DNA of 59,900 bases from Acidobacteriota bacterium (lineage in GTDB: Bacteria; Acidobacteriota; Terriglobia; Terriglobales; Acidobacteriaceae): assembly GCA_021779935.1 (NCBI GenBank), contig JAJXZT010000067.1, positions 1-59,900 on the forward strand, written 5' to 3'. The notes under the pieces were generated by a model that was not told the origin of the DNA, made no database searches, and saw only the letters and a list, made by a program, of their open reading frames with translations. Position numbers and translations under genes: made by a program. Shown here piece after piece: positions 46,062-55,421 of the stretch (positions are counted from its first letter, which is position 1; every line of letters begins with the position of its first letter).

Positions 46062-48580
46062 TTCCGCTTCGCTGTCTGCGTACCGTGAGATAAATCAGCG
46101 ATCTGCGGTTTCTGTACCGGCCCGGTGACCTTGTATGCCGGCCCGTTTTCACGCTGGAATTGCATCTCAAGCTCGTGCCCGGCGGAGGCAGTTCCGCTTA
46201 CGAAATAAACGGACGGCCCAGCTTGCATCCTGCTGTCCATCATGCGTAATTTGCCGGACTCGTATTCCACGCGAGAAACGAAGTGCGTGAAATGAAGCGG
46301 CGAATTCCCGTTGAGCACAATGGTCCGCAACACGCCATTTTTCCAGTCGAGCGAAGCCGAGCCTTTGGCGGAGCCCTCAATATCGTCCTGCGTCCAACCG
46401 GAGAAGACTATTTCAAACTGGCCGCTAAGGGTGCCCGTGCCCCAGTTCTTCTTTCCTAACGCGGCAAGTTGTGCCACGTTGATGTTCGTGACGCTGCCGG
46501 TACCGGAATATGTAGGCGTGTCACTGCCAAAGTCCACCGTCCACTGGCTGGTCTGCTTGCCTCCAAGCATATCCGCACTCAGGCCCTGGAGATGCAATGT
46601 GCCCTTGTCGAGTTGGAAATCGGCGGAAACATGCGTAGTTGCCAGCGATCCCACGCTAAACTTTCGGGCGGATACTCGTCCGAAGGCTTGCAGGCGCGGG
46701 ATGAGAGTACCTTCCGACGACGAACCGAAGAGTCTGTACCAGGGACGCTTCTTGAGGCGCGGGTTGAAGAGCGCGTTCAGTTGGTCGACGTCGAGTTCCT
46801 CGGCCTGCAGATTGAGTTGCGGGATGCAAGGCTCGGTTTGAAGACACTGGCGGGGAAACTTCGCGTTGCCCGTGAACTTGATGGGCCCGACCTGCGCGAC
46901 CATCTTGGAGAGGATGAAATTGTCACCAGAGAATTCAACATCGCTGGAGGCGATTTGAATTGGACTGGTGATGCCGGGAACCTCGGCACGGGCAGATTTC
47001 AGGCGAGCCGTTCCCGAGACCGAAGGCCGGGGAAGGCCGGCCCACTTTCCGCTGATGTCCAGATTAATGTTTGCGCTGCCGTAGATGCCGATCTTGGGAA
47101 CTGCGATGCCGAGCGCGCGTCCCACCTGCACGAGGCGCAGTATCTCGGCTTCGCCCTTGACGCGAACGGAGTACCCTTTCGGCGAAACCCAACCATCGGC
47201 CGAGGCCGGAGGCCCAGAGCTCAATGGGACGGTGAACGTCGAAGTCTCAATAACTCTGCCTGGTTCGGGAGAAGGCATCTCCGGGAAAAGATGGTGAATG
47301 CGCCGCGTGGAGCGGGCAGGAGAGCCCAATTCGAATTGAATACGGCCAATCTTCAAGTCTGGCCCGAGCACGGACGAATGAAACACCAGGTCGATGGCGG
47401 AGCCGTCGCCAACAAGCGTCGGCTTTTTTCCCTGTGCCGGCTTGTGCAGGCTCATGGCGGCCATGAAGGTGCCCGTCCCGGAGAGGTCGGTGGGCAGGTC
47501 ACGTTTGGCGTGGCGCGCCAGCGCTACAATCGCGTTGGCGGGCACGTTCTCGGCGGCGAGGCTTATGTCGTAGGACGATGCATTCAGTCCGTCGATTGAT
47601 CCGCTGACAGTCAGCAATCCGCTCCCGCCTACCGGAGCCTGGCACTGGAATCCGTGAAGCTCGGCGCGACCCAGGTCGATCGTGCCCGAGCACTGGGCGA
47701 AGAGGTTCATCGCCTCGCCGTAGACGATGTCATAGCGGCGGAAGTCGGACACACTGGTGTCCGTCACAACGTGTAGCTTGCTCGGTTTTCCGCTGAAAGT
47801 CGCGGAAAGATCGACTCCTCCCCGCCAGCCGCGATCGTGTCCGGTGACGAGTTTTGAGTCCTGCCCCAATTGTCCGTGCTGCCACGCAACCTTCAGATTC
47901 AGAGGTGTGTCTCGAAGATATTCGGCGCGGCGAAAACTGCCTTCGGCGCGAACCGTTCCGGTGTCAGTGATGTTGGTATCAGTGCGGACCGGGCGCGCCT
48001 CAAGCCGCATGCGCCACTCGTTTTCAGCGGGACTCCATAACGCGAAGTCCGCATCCGTGAACGAGAAGACGCTTTTCACCAGGCCGAACTGAAAATTAAT
48101 GCGGCCGTTTTCGGCTTCAATATAGGGGAAGCGCCGGCGATTTTCCGGCCGGGGGGCGGTAGTAGGAGCTACCGGTGTGCGCGTGGCCTTCCAGAGAAGC
48201 GACTCGATGTTCCAATGGCCGTCCGGAGCGCGTACCAGGTTCAGGCTCGGGTAGCTGAAGCTGAGCTTGGCGATTTCGAGGCGTCCTCGCCAGAGAGAAC
48301 TGAGGCGCAAAGACGCGATGACGGAATCGGCGCGAAGCATGGGCTCGGAGCTTATGGAGGGATCGTCGCCAATGACGATATTTTCCAGCTCGAAGCCAGG
48401 TTGGGGAAGGATTCGGAGGGAAACCGATCCAATACTGACCGGCCTCCCGATGGCATTACTGATGGAGTCTACAATGCGCGCGCGATAGCGGTTCACGTTG
48501 ATGAACGGAGGAACCACAAGCGCCAGAAAAAGAACCGCAGCCACTCCAAGCGTTATTTTTTTTCCCGAAACCCTGGCCAT
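46058..48580 (-). CDS. AsmA-family protein
   Basis: An 840-residue inner-membrane protein with one N-terminal helix (ITLGVAAVLFLALVVPPFIN) and a long beta-rich periplasmic body. It starts with an AsmA N-terminal pattern (RIVDSISNAIGRPVSIGSVS) and ends with the AsmA_2-like region (GTLSGQFEIVFSGWTQDDIE, GSASLDWKNGVLRTIV). AsmA-like proteins are thought to form lipid-transfer grooves to the outer membrane. It shares one base with the upstream lepB. Confidence 0.85.
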   Translation of the reverse strand: MARVSGKKITLGVAAVLFLALVVPPFINVNRYRARIVDSISNAIGRPVSIGSVSLRILPQPGFELENIVIGDDPSISSEPMLRADSVIASLRLSSLWRGRLEIAKLSFSYPSLNLVRAPDGHWNIESLLWKATRTPVAPTTAPRPENRRRFPYIEAENGRINFQFGLVKSVFSFTDADFALWSPAENEWRMRLEARPVRTDTNITDTGTVRAEGSFRRAEYLRDTPLNLKVAWQHGQLGQDSKLVTGHDRGWRGGVDLSATFSGKPSKLHVVTDTSVSDFRRYDIVYGEAMNLFAQCSGTIDLGRAELHGFQCQAPVGGSGLLTVSGSIDGLNASSYDISLAAENVPANAIVALARHAKRDLPTDLSGTGTFMAAMSLHKPAQGKKPTLVGDGSAIDLVFHSSVLGPDLKIGRIQFELGSPARSTRRIHHLFPEMPSPEPGRVIETSTFTVPLSSGPPASADGWVSPKGYSVRVKGEAEILRLVQVGRALGIAVPKIGIYGSANINLDISGKWAGLPRPSVSGTARLKSARAEVPGITSPIQIASSDVEFSGDNFILSKMVAQVGPIKFTGNAKFPRQCLQTEPCIPQLNLQAEELDVDQLNALFNPRLKKRPWYRLFGSSSEGTLIPRLQAFGRVSARKFSVGSLATTHVSADFQLDKGTLHLQGLSADMLGGKQTSQWTVDFGSDTPTYSGTGSVTNINVAQLAALGKKNWGTGTLSGQFEIVFSGWTQDDIEGSAKGSASLDWKNGVLRTIVLNGNSPLHFTHFVSRVEYESGKLRMMDSRMQAGPSVYFVSGTASAGHELEMQFQRENGPAYKVTGPVQKPQIADLSHGTQTAKRK

Positions 48581-49383
48581 CAGCGCACCACATGGAACAT
48601 CCGTGACCAGCGGGTTTCATCAAAGAAGTGGATGACAACTTTCCCGGCAAAGGCCAGGCGGTCGCCGATGCTCTGCTTGAGATATTGACCCGCCGGGGTC
48701 TCGAAGGACCAGTAGATAAACATGGGCCGCCCAATAATATTCTTCTGTGGGATGAAGCCCCAATAGCGGCTGTCATAGCTGACGTCGCGGTTGTCGCCCA
48801 TGCCGAAATAGCTGTTCGGAGGTACGACGATATCTCCGTTTACGATGTGGTTGGGCAGGTCAATCGCCCAAGCGTCCGAGGGGGCAACCGTTGATTCGCT
48901 CGGTGGAATCGCCGGGAAGTTGTCGCGGTAGGGCGAATAGTCTCCCAACGAGTGGATCACGTACGGCTCATTCTGTAACTGGCCGTTGAGATAGACCTTG
49001 CCGTCGCGCAAGTGAATGCGGTCTCCGGGAACGCCGATGACCCGCTTGACCACATAGAGTCCGGGAGTCTCCGGCGAGAGAAACACCACGATATCGCCCC
49101 GCTGAGGCTTGCGATAAGGGATGATCCAGTCCATGTACTTGCTCTCGGGCGCGAGACGAACGCGGTCGACGAAGACGTGGTCGCCGATGAGCAGCGTGTT
49201 CTCCATGGAACTGGATGGGATCTCGAATGCCTGCAGGCAGAACGTGATGATGAAGAGTCCAATGACGAGCACCGACGCCATCGAAGCGATGAACTCGGCG
49301 GTGGTCTCCTTGGGTTTTTCGGGCTGCTGATCGGTTTCTTTTTCTTTATTAGCCAACGCGTCCTGTCCTGCACCTGGGCTCAA
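48580..49383 (-). CDS. lepB: Signal peptidase I (second copy)
   Basis: A 267-residue signal peptidase. One membrane helix (about 35-52), then EIPSSSMENTLLIGDHVFVD with the catalytic Ser, YVVKRVIGVPGDRIHL with the general-base Lys, and MGDNRDVSYDSRYWGFIPQ (box D/E). The variant SMENTL replaces the usual SMxPTL. Start TTG 49383 overlaps the stop of the upstream lepB (TTGA). It cleaves Sec signal peptides. Confidence 0.93.
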   Translation of the reverse strand: MSPGAGQDALANKEKETDQQPEKPKETTAEFIASMASVLVIGLFIITFCLQAFEIPSSSMENTLLIGDHVFVDRVRLAPESKYMDWIIPYRKPQRGDIVVFLSPETPGLYVVKRVIGVPGDRIHLRDGKVYLNGQLQNEPYVIHSLGDYSPYRDNFPAIPPSESTVAPSDAWAIDLPNHIVNGDIVVPPNSYFGMGDNRDVSYDSRYWGFIPQKNIIGRPMFIYWSFETPAGQYLKQSIGDRLAFAGKVVIHFFDETRWSRMFHVVR

Positions 49384-50249
49384 CGAACGAGCCGCATGAT
49401 CCTGTGCCAGCGAATATCGTGAAACACCTGCGAGACGACGGCACGTAGAAAGGCAAGTTTACCATCCGGCAGGGGAGGCGCCTCAGAGTTATCGTCGCTG
49501 TCGCCTAAACTCCGCATCGACCAGTAGATAACCAAGGGACGTCCCACGATGTTTTCGCGCGGAACAAAACCCCAATAGCGGCTGTCGTCGCTGATATCGC
49601 GGTTATCTCCCATCACAAAGTAGTCGCCTGCCGGAACGATCAGCTCATCGTCCTCCACCAGCTTCCTCATCTCGTCATACCACCTTGTTCCGACATGCGC
49701 TGCGATCGAGTCTCCTGCGGGAAAATTGTCTCGATAGAAATCGGGGTAGGGAGATTGATAGATCACATATGGTTCGACAATCGGTTTGCCGTCGATGTAG
49801 ACGCGGCGACGGATAAGCCGAATGCGGTCCCCGGGGAGACCGATCACCCGCTTGACGAAATACTGCGATGGGTCGAGAGGATAGTGGAAAACGACAATAT
49901 CGCCGCGGCGGATGGGCTGATAGGGAATGACGTGTCGCCAGATACCCGCAGGTCCGAAATGCGCCTTGTCAACGAGGAGATAGTCCCCGATGAGCAGAGT
50001 GTTCTCCATCGACTCTGACGGGATACGGAAGGCTTGTACAACGAAAGTGATGACAAAAACCGCGATCACTACCGTGATCACCAGCGATTGCGCACTCGCC
50101 ATCCAGTTGGAGCGCTGAATCGGCCGTGGTGCAGGTGCGGGGACTGGCACGGTCGCATCTTCGGGGGGCAGGCAGGTGACCGGCTCTTCTTGAGGTTCGA
50201 TGGCCGGACCGGCGGGAGATTTCGGGGAATCTTCACTCTGCTGATTCAC
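49380..50249 (-). CDS. lepB: Signal peptidase I (first copy)
   Basis: A 289-residue signal peptidase with a Pro/Ala-rich cytosolic N terminus of about 45 residues, one membrane helix (about 52-70), RIPSESMENTLLIGDYLLVD with the catalytic Ser, YFVKRVIGLPGDRIRL with the Lys, and MGDNRDISDDSRYWGFVPR. It is a diverged tandem copy of the next gene. Start GTG 50249 overlaps the rnc stop (GTGA). Two copies may divide substrates or differ in expression. Confidence 0.93.
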   Translation of the reverse strand: MNQQSEDSPKSPAGPAIEPQEEPVTCLPPEDATVPVPAPAPRPIQRSNWMASAQSLVITVVIAVFVITFVVQAFRIPSESMENTLLIGDYLLVDKAHFGPAGIWRHVIPYQPIRRGDIVVFHYPLDPSQYFVKRVIGLPGDRIRLIRRRVYIDGKPIVEPYVIYQSPYPDFYRDNFPAGDSIAAHVGTRWYDEMRKLVEDDELIVPAGDYFVMGDNRDISDDSRYWGFVPRENIVGRPLVIYWSMRSLGDSDDNSEAPPLPDGKLAFLRAVVSQVFHDIRWHRIMRLVR

Positions 50250-50995
50250 GATGTCTCCGAATCTCCCGGCTGCTTCACCGATTCCAGGTATTGTAATACT
50301 TGCTGTGCCGCCATCTGGCCGGCGCGTTTCTTTGTCGGTCCCTGACCCTGCGACGCGTGTTCATGACCGCCCTCGCGGTTGCGAATACGGACTTCCACAG
50401 TAAAGACCTTCTTGTGTTCCGGTCCTTCTTCGGCAGTGATGACATACTCCGGTTCGGGACGTCCGGCGGCGTGCAACACTTCCTGCAAATGCGATTTATA
50501 GTCCGCCAGCAGAAGGTCCTGGGCCTGTTGCGCGATGTCCGCCAATTCCGGTTCAAGTATCTGCTTCAGGATAAAACGCCTGGCGACTTCCATGCCAGCG
50601 TCCAGGTAGAGTGCCGCCACCAGCGCTTCGAGTGCGTCTACAAGCAGAGTGTTCTTGGTGCGTCCGCCGGTTTTCTCTTCGCCTCGGCCCAGTCGCAGAT
50701 AGGCGCCGAGGTCGAGTTGATGTGCTGCGCGGATGAGGTGCCGTGCGCTGACAAGGTGGGCCTTGAGCTTGGAAAGCTCACCCTCCTTGTATTGCGGAAA
50801 CCGCGTGAAGAGTTCTTCGCTCGTGACCAGGCCAAGCACCGCGTCGCCAAGAAACTCCAACTGCTCGTTGTCGTCGCCGTGTTCTTCGAATTCGCGGGCG
50901 TGGGAGCTGTGCGTCAGCGCCTGCTCCAGAAGTTGGCGGCGCTGAAAAGTATGGCCAATGGCGGATTCAAGAGCGGAGGATGGTATTGACTTCAT
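50246..50995 (-). CDS. rnc: Ribonuclease III
   Basis: A 249-residue double-strand RNA nuclease. The catalytic domain has NEQLEFLGDAVLGLVTSEEL (signature) and a second acidic site near LLVDALEALVAALYLDAG; the C terminus is a dsRBD (DYKSHLQEVLHAAGRPEPEY, then KKRAGQMAAQQVLQYL). It processes rRNA and regulates mRNAs. It heads the rnc-lepB-lepB-asmA-orf operon. Confidence 0.96.
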   Translation of the reverse strand: MKSIPSSALESAIGHTFQRRQLLEQALTHSSHAREFEEHGDDNEQLEFLGDAVLGLVTSEELFTRFPQYKEGELSKLKAHLVSARHLIRAAHQLDLGAYLRLGRGEEKTGGRTKNTLLVDALEALVAALYLDAGMEVARRFILKQILEPELADIAQQAQDLLLADYKSHLQEVLHAAGRPEPEYVITAEEGPEHKKVFTVEVRIRNREGGHEHASQGQGPTKKRAGQMAAQQVLQYLESVKQPGDSETS

Positions 50996-51073
50996 AAGCG
51001 ACGACCCCGCAACCGACTCCGGCGTGTGTTACTGCATGGCGCCGGACTGGGCTGCGGGGCCTCCTGGTATCGG

Positions 51074-51946
51074 TTACTTTGTTTCCGGAACCGGGGACGC
51101 GGGCGCCGGCGGCTTCGGAGCGTTCGCAAGCTTCGTAGCGCGATCCCTTTCCTGTTGTGCCAACTGCGCGATCACCGTACCTGGCTGAGCCAACTGGAGT
51201 GCTTTTGAGGCGGTTGCAGCACATTCCTTGAACTTGCCCTGTTTGTCCTGTGCAAGCGCCATGCGAAGGTAGATGGCCGGGTCGGGCCCCTGCGGGAACA
51301 CGTCGATTGATTTCTGGAAATTCGTTTCTGCCGATGCGTAATCCTGCTTGGTGAAGTTCGCCATCCCGATTGCTCCGTAGGCGACGGAGCGAAGCTCGGC
51401 CTTCGCGCCGGCAATCTGTTCCGGTGTGGCGTTCGGAGGCGGCGTCACATTATCAATGTTCTGGAGCGCAAGGTTTGCAAACTTGATGGTGTCGGCAACG
51501 CGCTCGTCCTTATCCAGGTCGGTCGTGCGAGTGCGCTCGCCAAGGATGCTGGCCAGCGACGCGAGTGTAACCGGATCGTTGGGGTTATAGATGAGTGCCT
51601 TGCGGCCCATCTCAACCACCTTGTCGGCATTGTTCGCCCGTTGATAGAGCATCATTGCATGCTGATAGAGCATGCTGTTCAGTTCGCTGTCGGGATACTT
51701 TGCGATGAAACCGGCTACGCCCGCTTCGAATTGCGCTGGATCGGTGATCTGCGCGACCGCCTGATATGCCTTCAATTCCTCCTGTGTCTTGGCCTGGGGA
51801 ATCTTGGGGCCGGTGGGGGCTGCCGGGGTTGCCGGTTGCTGCGCCTGCGGTGTTTGAGCCGGGGCGTTCTTCTGGTTTTGAGGAGTCTGGGCGGTGGCCA
51901 GCGTGACCAGCAGCAGCGCCGTTAGAGCTATGGTAAATCTCTTCAT
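51074..51946 (-). CDS. Exported TPR protein
   Basis: A 290-residue protein with a signal peptide (MKRFTIALTALLLVTLATAQ), a Gln/Pro/Ala-rich linker (to about residue 50) and several TPR-like helical pairs (VAQITDPAQFEAGVAGFIAK, DKVVEMGRKALIYNPNDPVT, TKQDYASAETNFQKSIDVFP). It ends in a Pro/Ala tail. Likely a periplasmic scaffold. AAGGAG precedes ATG 51946. It follows the next TPR gene on the same strand by 57 bases. Confidence 0.82.
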   Translation of the reverse strand: MKRFTIALTALLLVTLATAQTPQNQKNAPAQTPQAQQPATPAAPTGPKIPQAKTQEELKAYQAVAQITDPAQFEAGVAGFIAKYPDSELNSMLYQHAMMLYQRANNADKVVEMGRKALIYNPNDPVTLASLASILGERTRTTDLDKDERVADTIKFANLALQNIDNVTPPPNATPEQIAGAKAELRSVAYGAIGMANFTKQDYASAETNFQKSIDVFPQGPDPAIYLRMALAQDKQGKFKECAATASKALQLAQPGTVIAQLAQQERDRATKLANAPKPPAPASPVPETK

Positions 51947-52003
51947 GTTGTTCTCCTTGGAAACGCCAACGGTGCGGGCGCCCAATGATTAGTGGATTCT
52001 TTA

Positions 52004-53503
52004 TTACTTTCTCTGGACTGGCGGTGCGTACGGTTCCTTCAATCCATGCTCCGCCGCCGTCTTAATTTCCGGAGATGAATCGCCGGCTTTGAGCGCCGCC
52101 TGGTAGTGCTCAAGTGCTGACTGCCGGTTGTCCTGCAAATCGAAGATCCTGCCGAGATAAATGTTGGACCAGGCAAGAATTTTCGGATCACTCGAATTCT
52201 TCAGCGTGAGTTCGAAATATTTACGCGCTCCGGTAATGTCTCCGGAGAAGGTAGCCACGCGCGCCAGAACGAACAATGCCCGCCCCGGTTCCTCGTTGCG
52301 CTGCATCGCCTGGGTAGCGAAGTTCCTGGCGCCGACAAGGTTCCCGGCGGCCAGTGCACGTTCGGCAAGCCGTACCAGGGTGCCTTTGTTCGTCAGCGAC
52401 TGCAGCGACTCAGGTTCAGCCGTCGCCGTCGCCGCCCACTCGATTCGCGTTGCGCGTTTTACCTCATCAGGGACGTTTATATAGTAAAGGAAATCGCCAA
52501 TGGAATTGCGAAGTCCCTCCGGTGTCTTCTCGAATTGCGTGAGCTGATCGTAGAAGTAGCGGGTGAGAATAAAGCCCTCATGCATAGCCGTGTCGACGGC
52601 TTTCAACTGCGGTGTCTCCGCCCCCCTGGACCCGCCGATGAGGTGCGCTTCAATCGCGCGAATCAGGCACTCGGTGACCAACAGGGAGGTATCCGACTTG
52701 TAGGCTTCGTTCATCGGCGCGGTCTTCACCACGTCGAGCAGCGGCGCCAACCGCTGCATGGTCTGTGTGCGTCCGCCGATCATGGGATCAATGAGGTAAT
52801 GCAGGTAGGCATGGCGTATCTGGTCGAGCCGGATTCCGGCCGCGTCCGGCGATACGACCACGTAATAATCTTCTCCGTAATTGCGCGAGTTTACCTGGCT
52901 CGGTGCGGCCTGCGGATCCAGGTAGACGACAAAGCGGCTGCTGGTGTAACGGCTGGGTTGCTTCAGATACATGTCCGTTGCCAGCAGCATGTTGCTGACC
53001 GGGTCATGAAACTCGCGGATTAACTCGTCGTAGTCGGCGCGGTGACGCTTCCATATCTCCGAGAGCTCAGTTGTAACGGCGAAGTTCTGCAGCAGAGGCA
53101 CAAAGCCCAGAACATATGTTGCATCCGGCGGCAGGTCGGCTTCCTTGACGCGCAGCGAAAAAACCGGCGGATCAGTCAGGTTCAGGCCGAGCGAAACGTA
53201 CTGCGCCAACTGGCGCGATGGGTCGGGAAGCTTGTGATCGCTGTAGAACGCACATAAGCTCTGGAGCGCATCCTGTGCCTGCGGCGACTGCGCCGCCTTC
53301 AGCACTTCGGAACGTATCTCCGAACGAATGGGCAGCGACTGCGAGAGATCCTGATCGTAGCCACAGGTGTTGATGGCGGCCAGAACCGAGAACATGGCCT
53401 GGCTTGTGTCGAGCGTGATGCGCGGAGACTCCTGTGCAAATGCCGGAGCGAGCATCAGAACGGACACGGCGACAACAGTCAGAAAACGGGAACGTGAGCC
53501 CAG
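52004..53503 (-). CDS. Exported TPR-containing protein, probable CTG start
   Basis: A 499-residue protein if it begins at CTG 53503: (M)GSRSRFLTVVAVSVLMLAPA, then FAQ, a full signal peptide. AGGAGG lies 5 bases upstream, and the frame has no ATG, GTG or TTG between that SD and GTG 53467, which would remove the charged N region. The mature part has a long helical domain, a predicted strand-rich centre (RYTSSRFVVYLDPQAA, NYGEDYYVVVSPDA) and C-terminal TPRs (GALFVLARVATF-like, AWSNIYLGRIFDLQDNRQSA). Function is unknown; two TPR proteins follow each other. Confidence 0.78.
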   Translation of the reverse strand: MGSRSRFLTVVAVSVLMLAPAFAQESPRITLDTSQAMFSVLAAINTCGYDQDLSQSLPIRSEIRSEVLKAAQSPQAQDALQSLCAFYSDHKLPDPSRQLAQYVSLGLNLTDPPVFSLRVKEADLPPDATYVLGFVPLLQNFAVTTELSEIWKRHRADYDELIREFHDPVSNMLLATDMYLKQPSRYTSSRFVVYLDPQAAPSQVNSRNYGEDYYVVVSPDAAGIRLDQIRHAYLHYLIDPMIGGRTQTMQRLAPLLDVVKTAPMNEAYKSDTSLLVTECLIRAIEAHLIGGSRGAETPQLKAVDTAMHEGFILTRYFYDQLTQFEKTPEGLRNSIGDFLYYINVPDEVKRATRIEWAATATAEPESLQSLTNKGTLVRLAERALAAGNLVGARNFATQAMQRNEEPGRALFVLARVATFSGDITGARKYFELTLKNSSDPKILAWSNIYLGRIFDLQDNRQSALEHYQAALKAGDSSPEIKTAAEHGLKEPYAPPVQRK

Positions 53504-53651
53504 AGGACCCTCCTGCGAACCAAAGGCTTGGGACTTGCGGCGCTGACAAGTGTACGGGGTTCATCGACGAGAATCAAACGGCAGAAGGACTCCCGCATCG
53601 ATGCAAACCCGCAAGGAGTCCAGAGAGGCGGTTGCCGCAACGACGGCAGGT

Positions 53652-54317
53652 TCACCCTCGGACGCTGATCCTGGAAAACGACAGAATCGCACGGCCGCTC
53701 GTCGGCTGGCCGAAAGTCGTTGCCGGCCGGAACGTAGTGAAAATCAGCATATTCTTGAGTTCCGGCATGATCTCTTTTGCATTGTCAGGTGCGGACAGGA
53801 TGCGATAATCCTGCACCCGCCCGTTGGCATCTACGTACGCCTCCACTATCAGCGAGTTGTCATTGAATGCGCCGACTTCAAATCCGAAGGGCGAAGACGC
53901 CAGTTCGGGCGGCGTGTACAGCATCGTCGGCACATCGTTGGACGCTGACAATTGCGTGGGCATCAGGACCCCTATCAGAAGTCCAAAGATAATGATGGCG
54001 CTGACCATTCCAGCCGTCGCCGGCACCATAAACGCATTGACCGCATTCTGCCAGCGGATGAGAACGCCTTCCCACCGGCTGCGTCCGCGTGCGGCTACCT
54101 CCTGGGAAATCATCACACGCAGTTTGAGCGCGAGGTCGGGAGGCGCAGCCTTGCGGCCAAGCCCCGAAACCAATCGCTGCGTCCGGCTCAACTTCTCCAT
54201 TTCCACCCGACACGCGGCGCAACGCTCCAGATGCTGATTGATGGCTTGCATCTCCTTGCCGTTCATCTCGGAATCCAACACTCCCGAGAATTTGGCTTTC
54301 GCGTCTGTGCACTTCAT
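53652..54317 (-). CDS. Anti-sigma factor with zinc site and TonB-C-like periplasmic domain
   Basis: A 221-residue transmembrane regulator. Its N terminus has the zinc anti-sigma pattern: C3, H29, C33, C36 in INQHLERCAACR. A membrane helix spans about 99-121 (GMVSAIIIFGLLIGVLM). The periplasmic part has SLIVEAYVDANGRVQDYRIL and FTTFRPATTFGQPTSGRAIL, close in pattern to a TonB C-terminal domain. It probably holds the sigma factor of the upstream gene until an envelope signal frees it. ATGA overlap with the sigma gene. Confidence 0.85.
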   Translation of the reverse strand: MKCTDAKAKFSGVLDSEMNGKEMQAINQHLERCAACRVEMEKLSRTQRLVSGLGRKAAPPDLALKLRVMISQEVAARGRSRWEGVLIRWQNAVNAFMVPATAGMVSAIIIFGLLIGVLMPTQLSASNDVPTMLYTPPELASSPFGFEVGAFNDNSLIVEAYVDANGRVQDYRILSAPDNAKEIMPELKNMLIFTTFRPATTFGQPTSGRAILSFSRISVRG

Positions 54318-55075
54318 GGTGTTACCTCGATTTCCCGATTCCCCTCGGCGGCACGATGTAGCGGGTGCCCCCGATGCTCGGATGACCGTCCGGAACGAAC
54401 GCGAGTGCCGAACTCGGAGCCAAACTCACTGGAATAGCGCTCAAGACGTTTCTTCAGCGCATCGCGACCGCGCACCAGGCGCGATTTCACGGTTCCCAGC
54501 GAGGCCTCCATGACCTCGGCTATCTGTTCGTACGACAATTCTTCAATGTCGCGCAAGATCACGGTAGTGCGATACGGCTCGGGCAGCTCTTTCAGAACCT
54601 GCTCAACCCGCGCCCGTACTTCCTTATGCATGACCAATTCCAGCGGCGATGCGCTCTCATCGGCCAGCGTGTCCTTTACGGCCAGCGAAGACCCAGGGTT
54701 TTCCGTTTCGGAGTCAGGGGAGGGCTCGATCGAAGTCTCGTGGACTTTGTGCCGAAACCACCAGCGGCGCCGGTTCGATGCTTCATGCACGGCAATCCTG
54801 TAAATCCATGTCTTGAGGCTGGATTCGCCGTGAAACCGGTTGATGCCGCGAAATACCTTCAGGAAAACTTCCTGAGTGGTATCTGGTGCGTCCGAGGGAT
54901 CGTCGAGGATGCGATAAACGAGGCTATAGATAGGCTGGTGAAATTGAGCAATAAGCCAAGCGTAGGCGTCCTCGGATCCCGCCTTGAGTTCGGCGACGAT
55001 CGAGGCTTCTTCCTGGTGCACGCCAATCGCGTTGGCAAGCTCGCCCACGGTTGTTGCTCCTGCTACGGCTCTCAC
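54314..55075 (-). CDS. ECF RNA polymerase sigma factor (RpoE-like)
   Basis: A 253-residue sigma-70 family factor of ECF type. Region 2 is FHQPIYSLVYRILDDPSDAP then VFLKVFRGINRFHGESSLKT (region 2.4 WIYRIAVHEASNRRR); region 4 is LPEPYRTTVILRDIEELSYE then IAEVMEASLGTVKSRLVRGR. About 40 residues precede region 2 and a 40-residue basic tail ends it. GTG 55075 has GGAGG 6 bases upstream. It overlaps its anti-sigma gene. A GGAACT-N16-TCGAA box upstream suggests self-control. Confidence 0.93.
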   Translation of the reverse strand: MRAVAGATTVGELANAIGVHQEEASIVAELKAGSEDAYAWLIAQFHQPIYSLVYRILDDPSDAPDTTQEVFLKVFRGINRFHGESSLKTWIYRIAVHEASNRRRWWFRHKVHETSIEPSPDSETENPGSSLAVKDTLADESASPLELVMHKEVRARVEQVLKELPEPYRTTVILRDIEELSYEQIAEVMEASLGTVKSRLVRGRDALKKRLERYSSEFGSEFGTRVRSGRSSEHRGHPLHRAAEGNREIEVTP

Positions 55076-55153
55076 CGTCCACCTCCCATACTAATAGGAA
55101 GTTACCTCCGCAACAACTTTCCAACGCCCTGCACAGCCAGCCGGTGCTCCGAT

Positions 55154-55180
55154 TTCGAACACCAGAAAAATCGCAGTTCC
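55154..55180 (-). promoter_or_regulatory. Candidate ECF-type promoter of the sigma gene
   Basis: Minus strand GGAACT (55180-55175), 16 bases, TCGAA (55158-55154). GGAAC and TCnnA are the usual ECF -35 and -10 features. It lies about 80 bases before GTG 55075, as expected for an autoregulated sigma gene. Confidence 0.45.
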
Positions 55181-55421
55181 CACATTCCCTGACTATCACG
55201 TGACCGGAGAAATTTCCGGGCACATCCATTTAGACCCCGCTGAGCGGTCAGATGTTCCAGCGGATTTCACATTATGAAGACTTTTAGGAAGGTCGACATT
55301 GTTTCCATTTTATTTTCTATGAGTTAGAAGCCAGTGTGGAAATGATTTAACAAAGTACAACACGGATCAACCCAATAGAAGTCAGAACAACCGGCGAAAC
55401 CAGAGGGGTAACGGATAGAAT

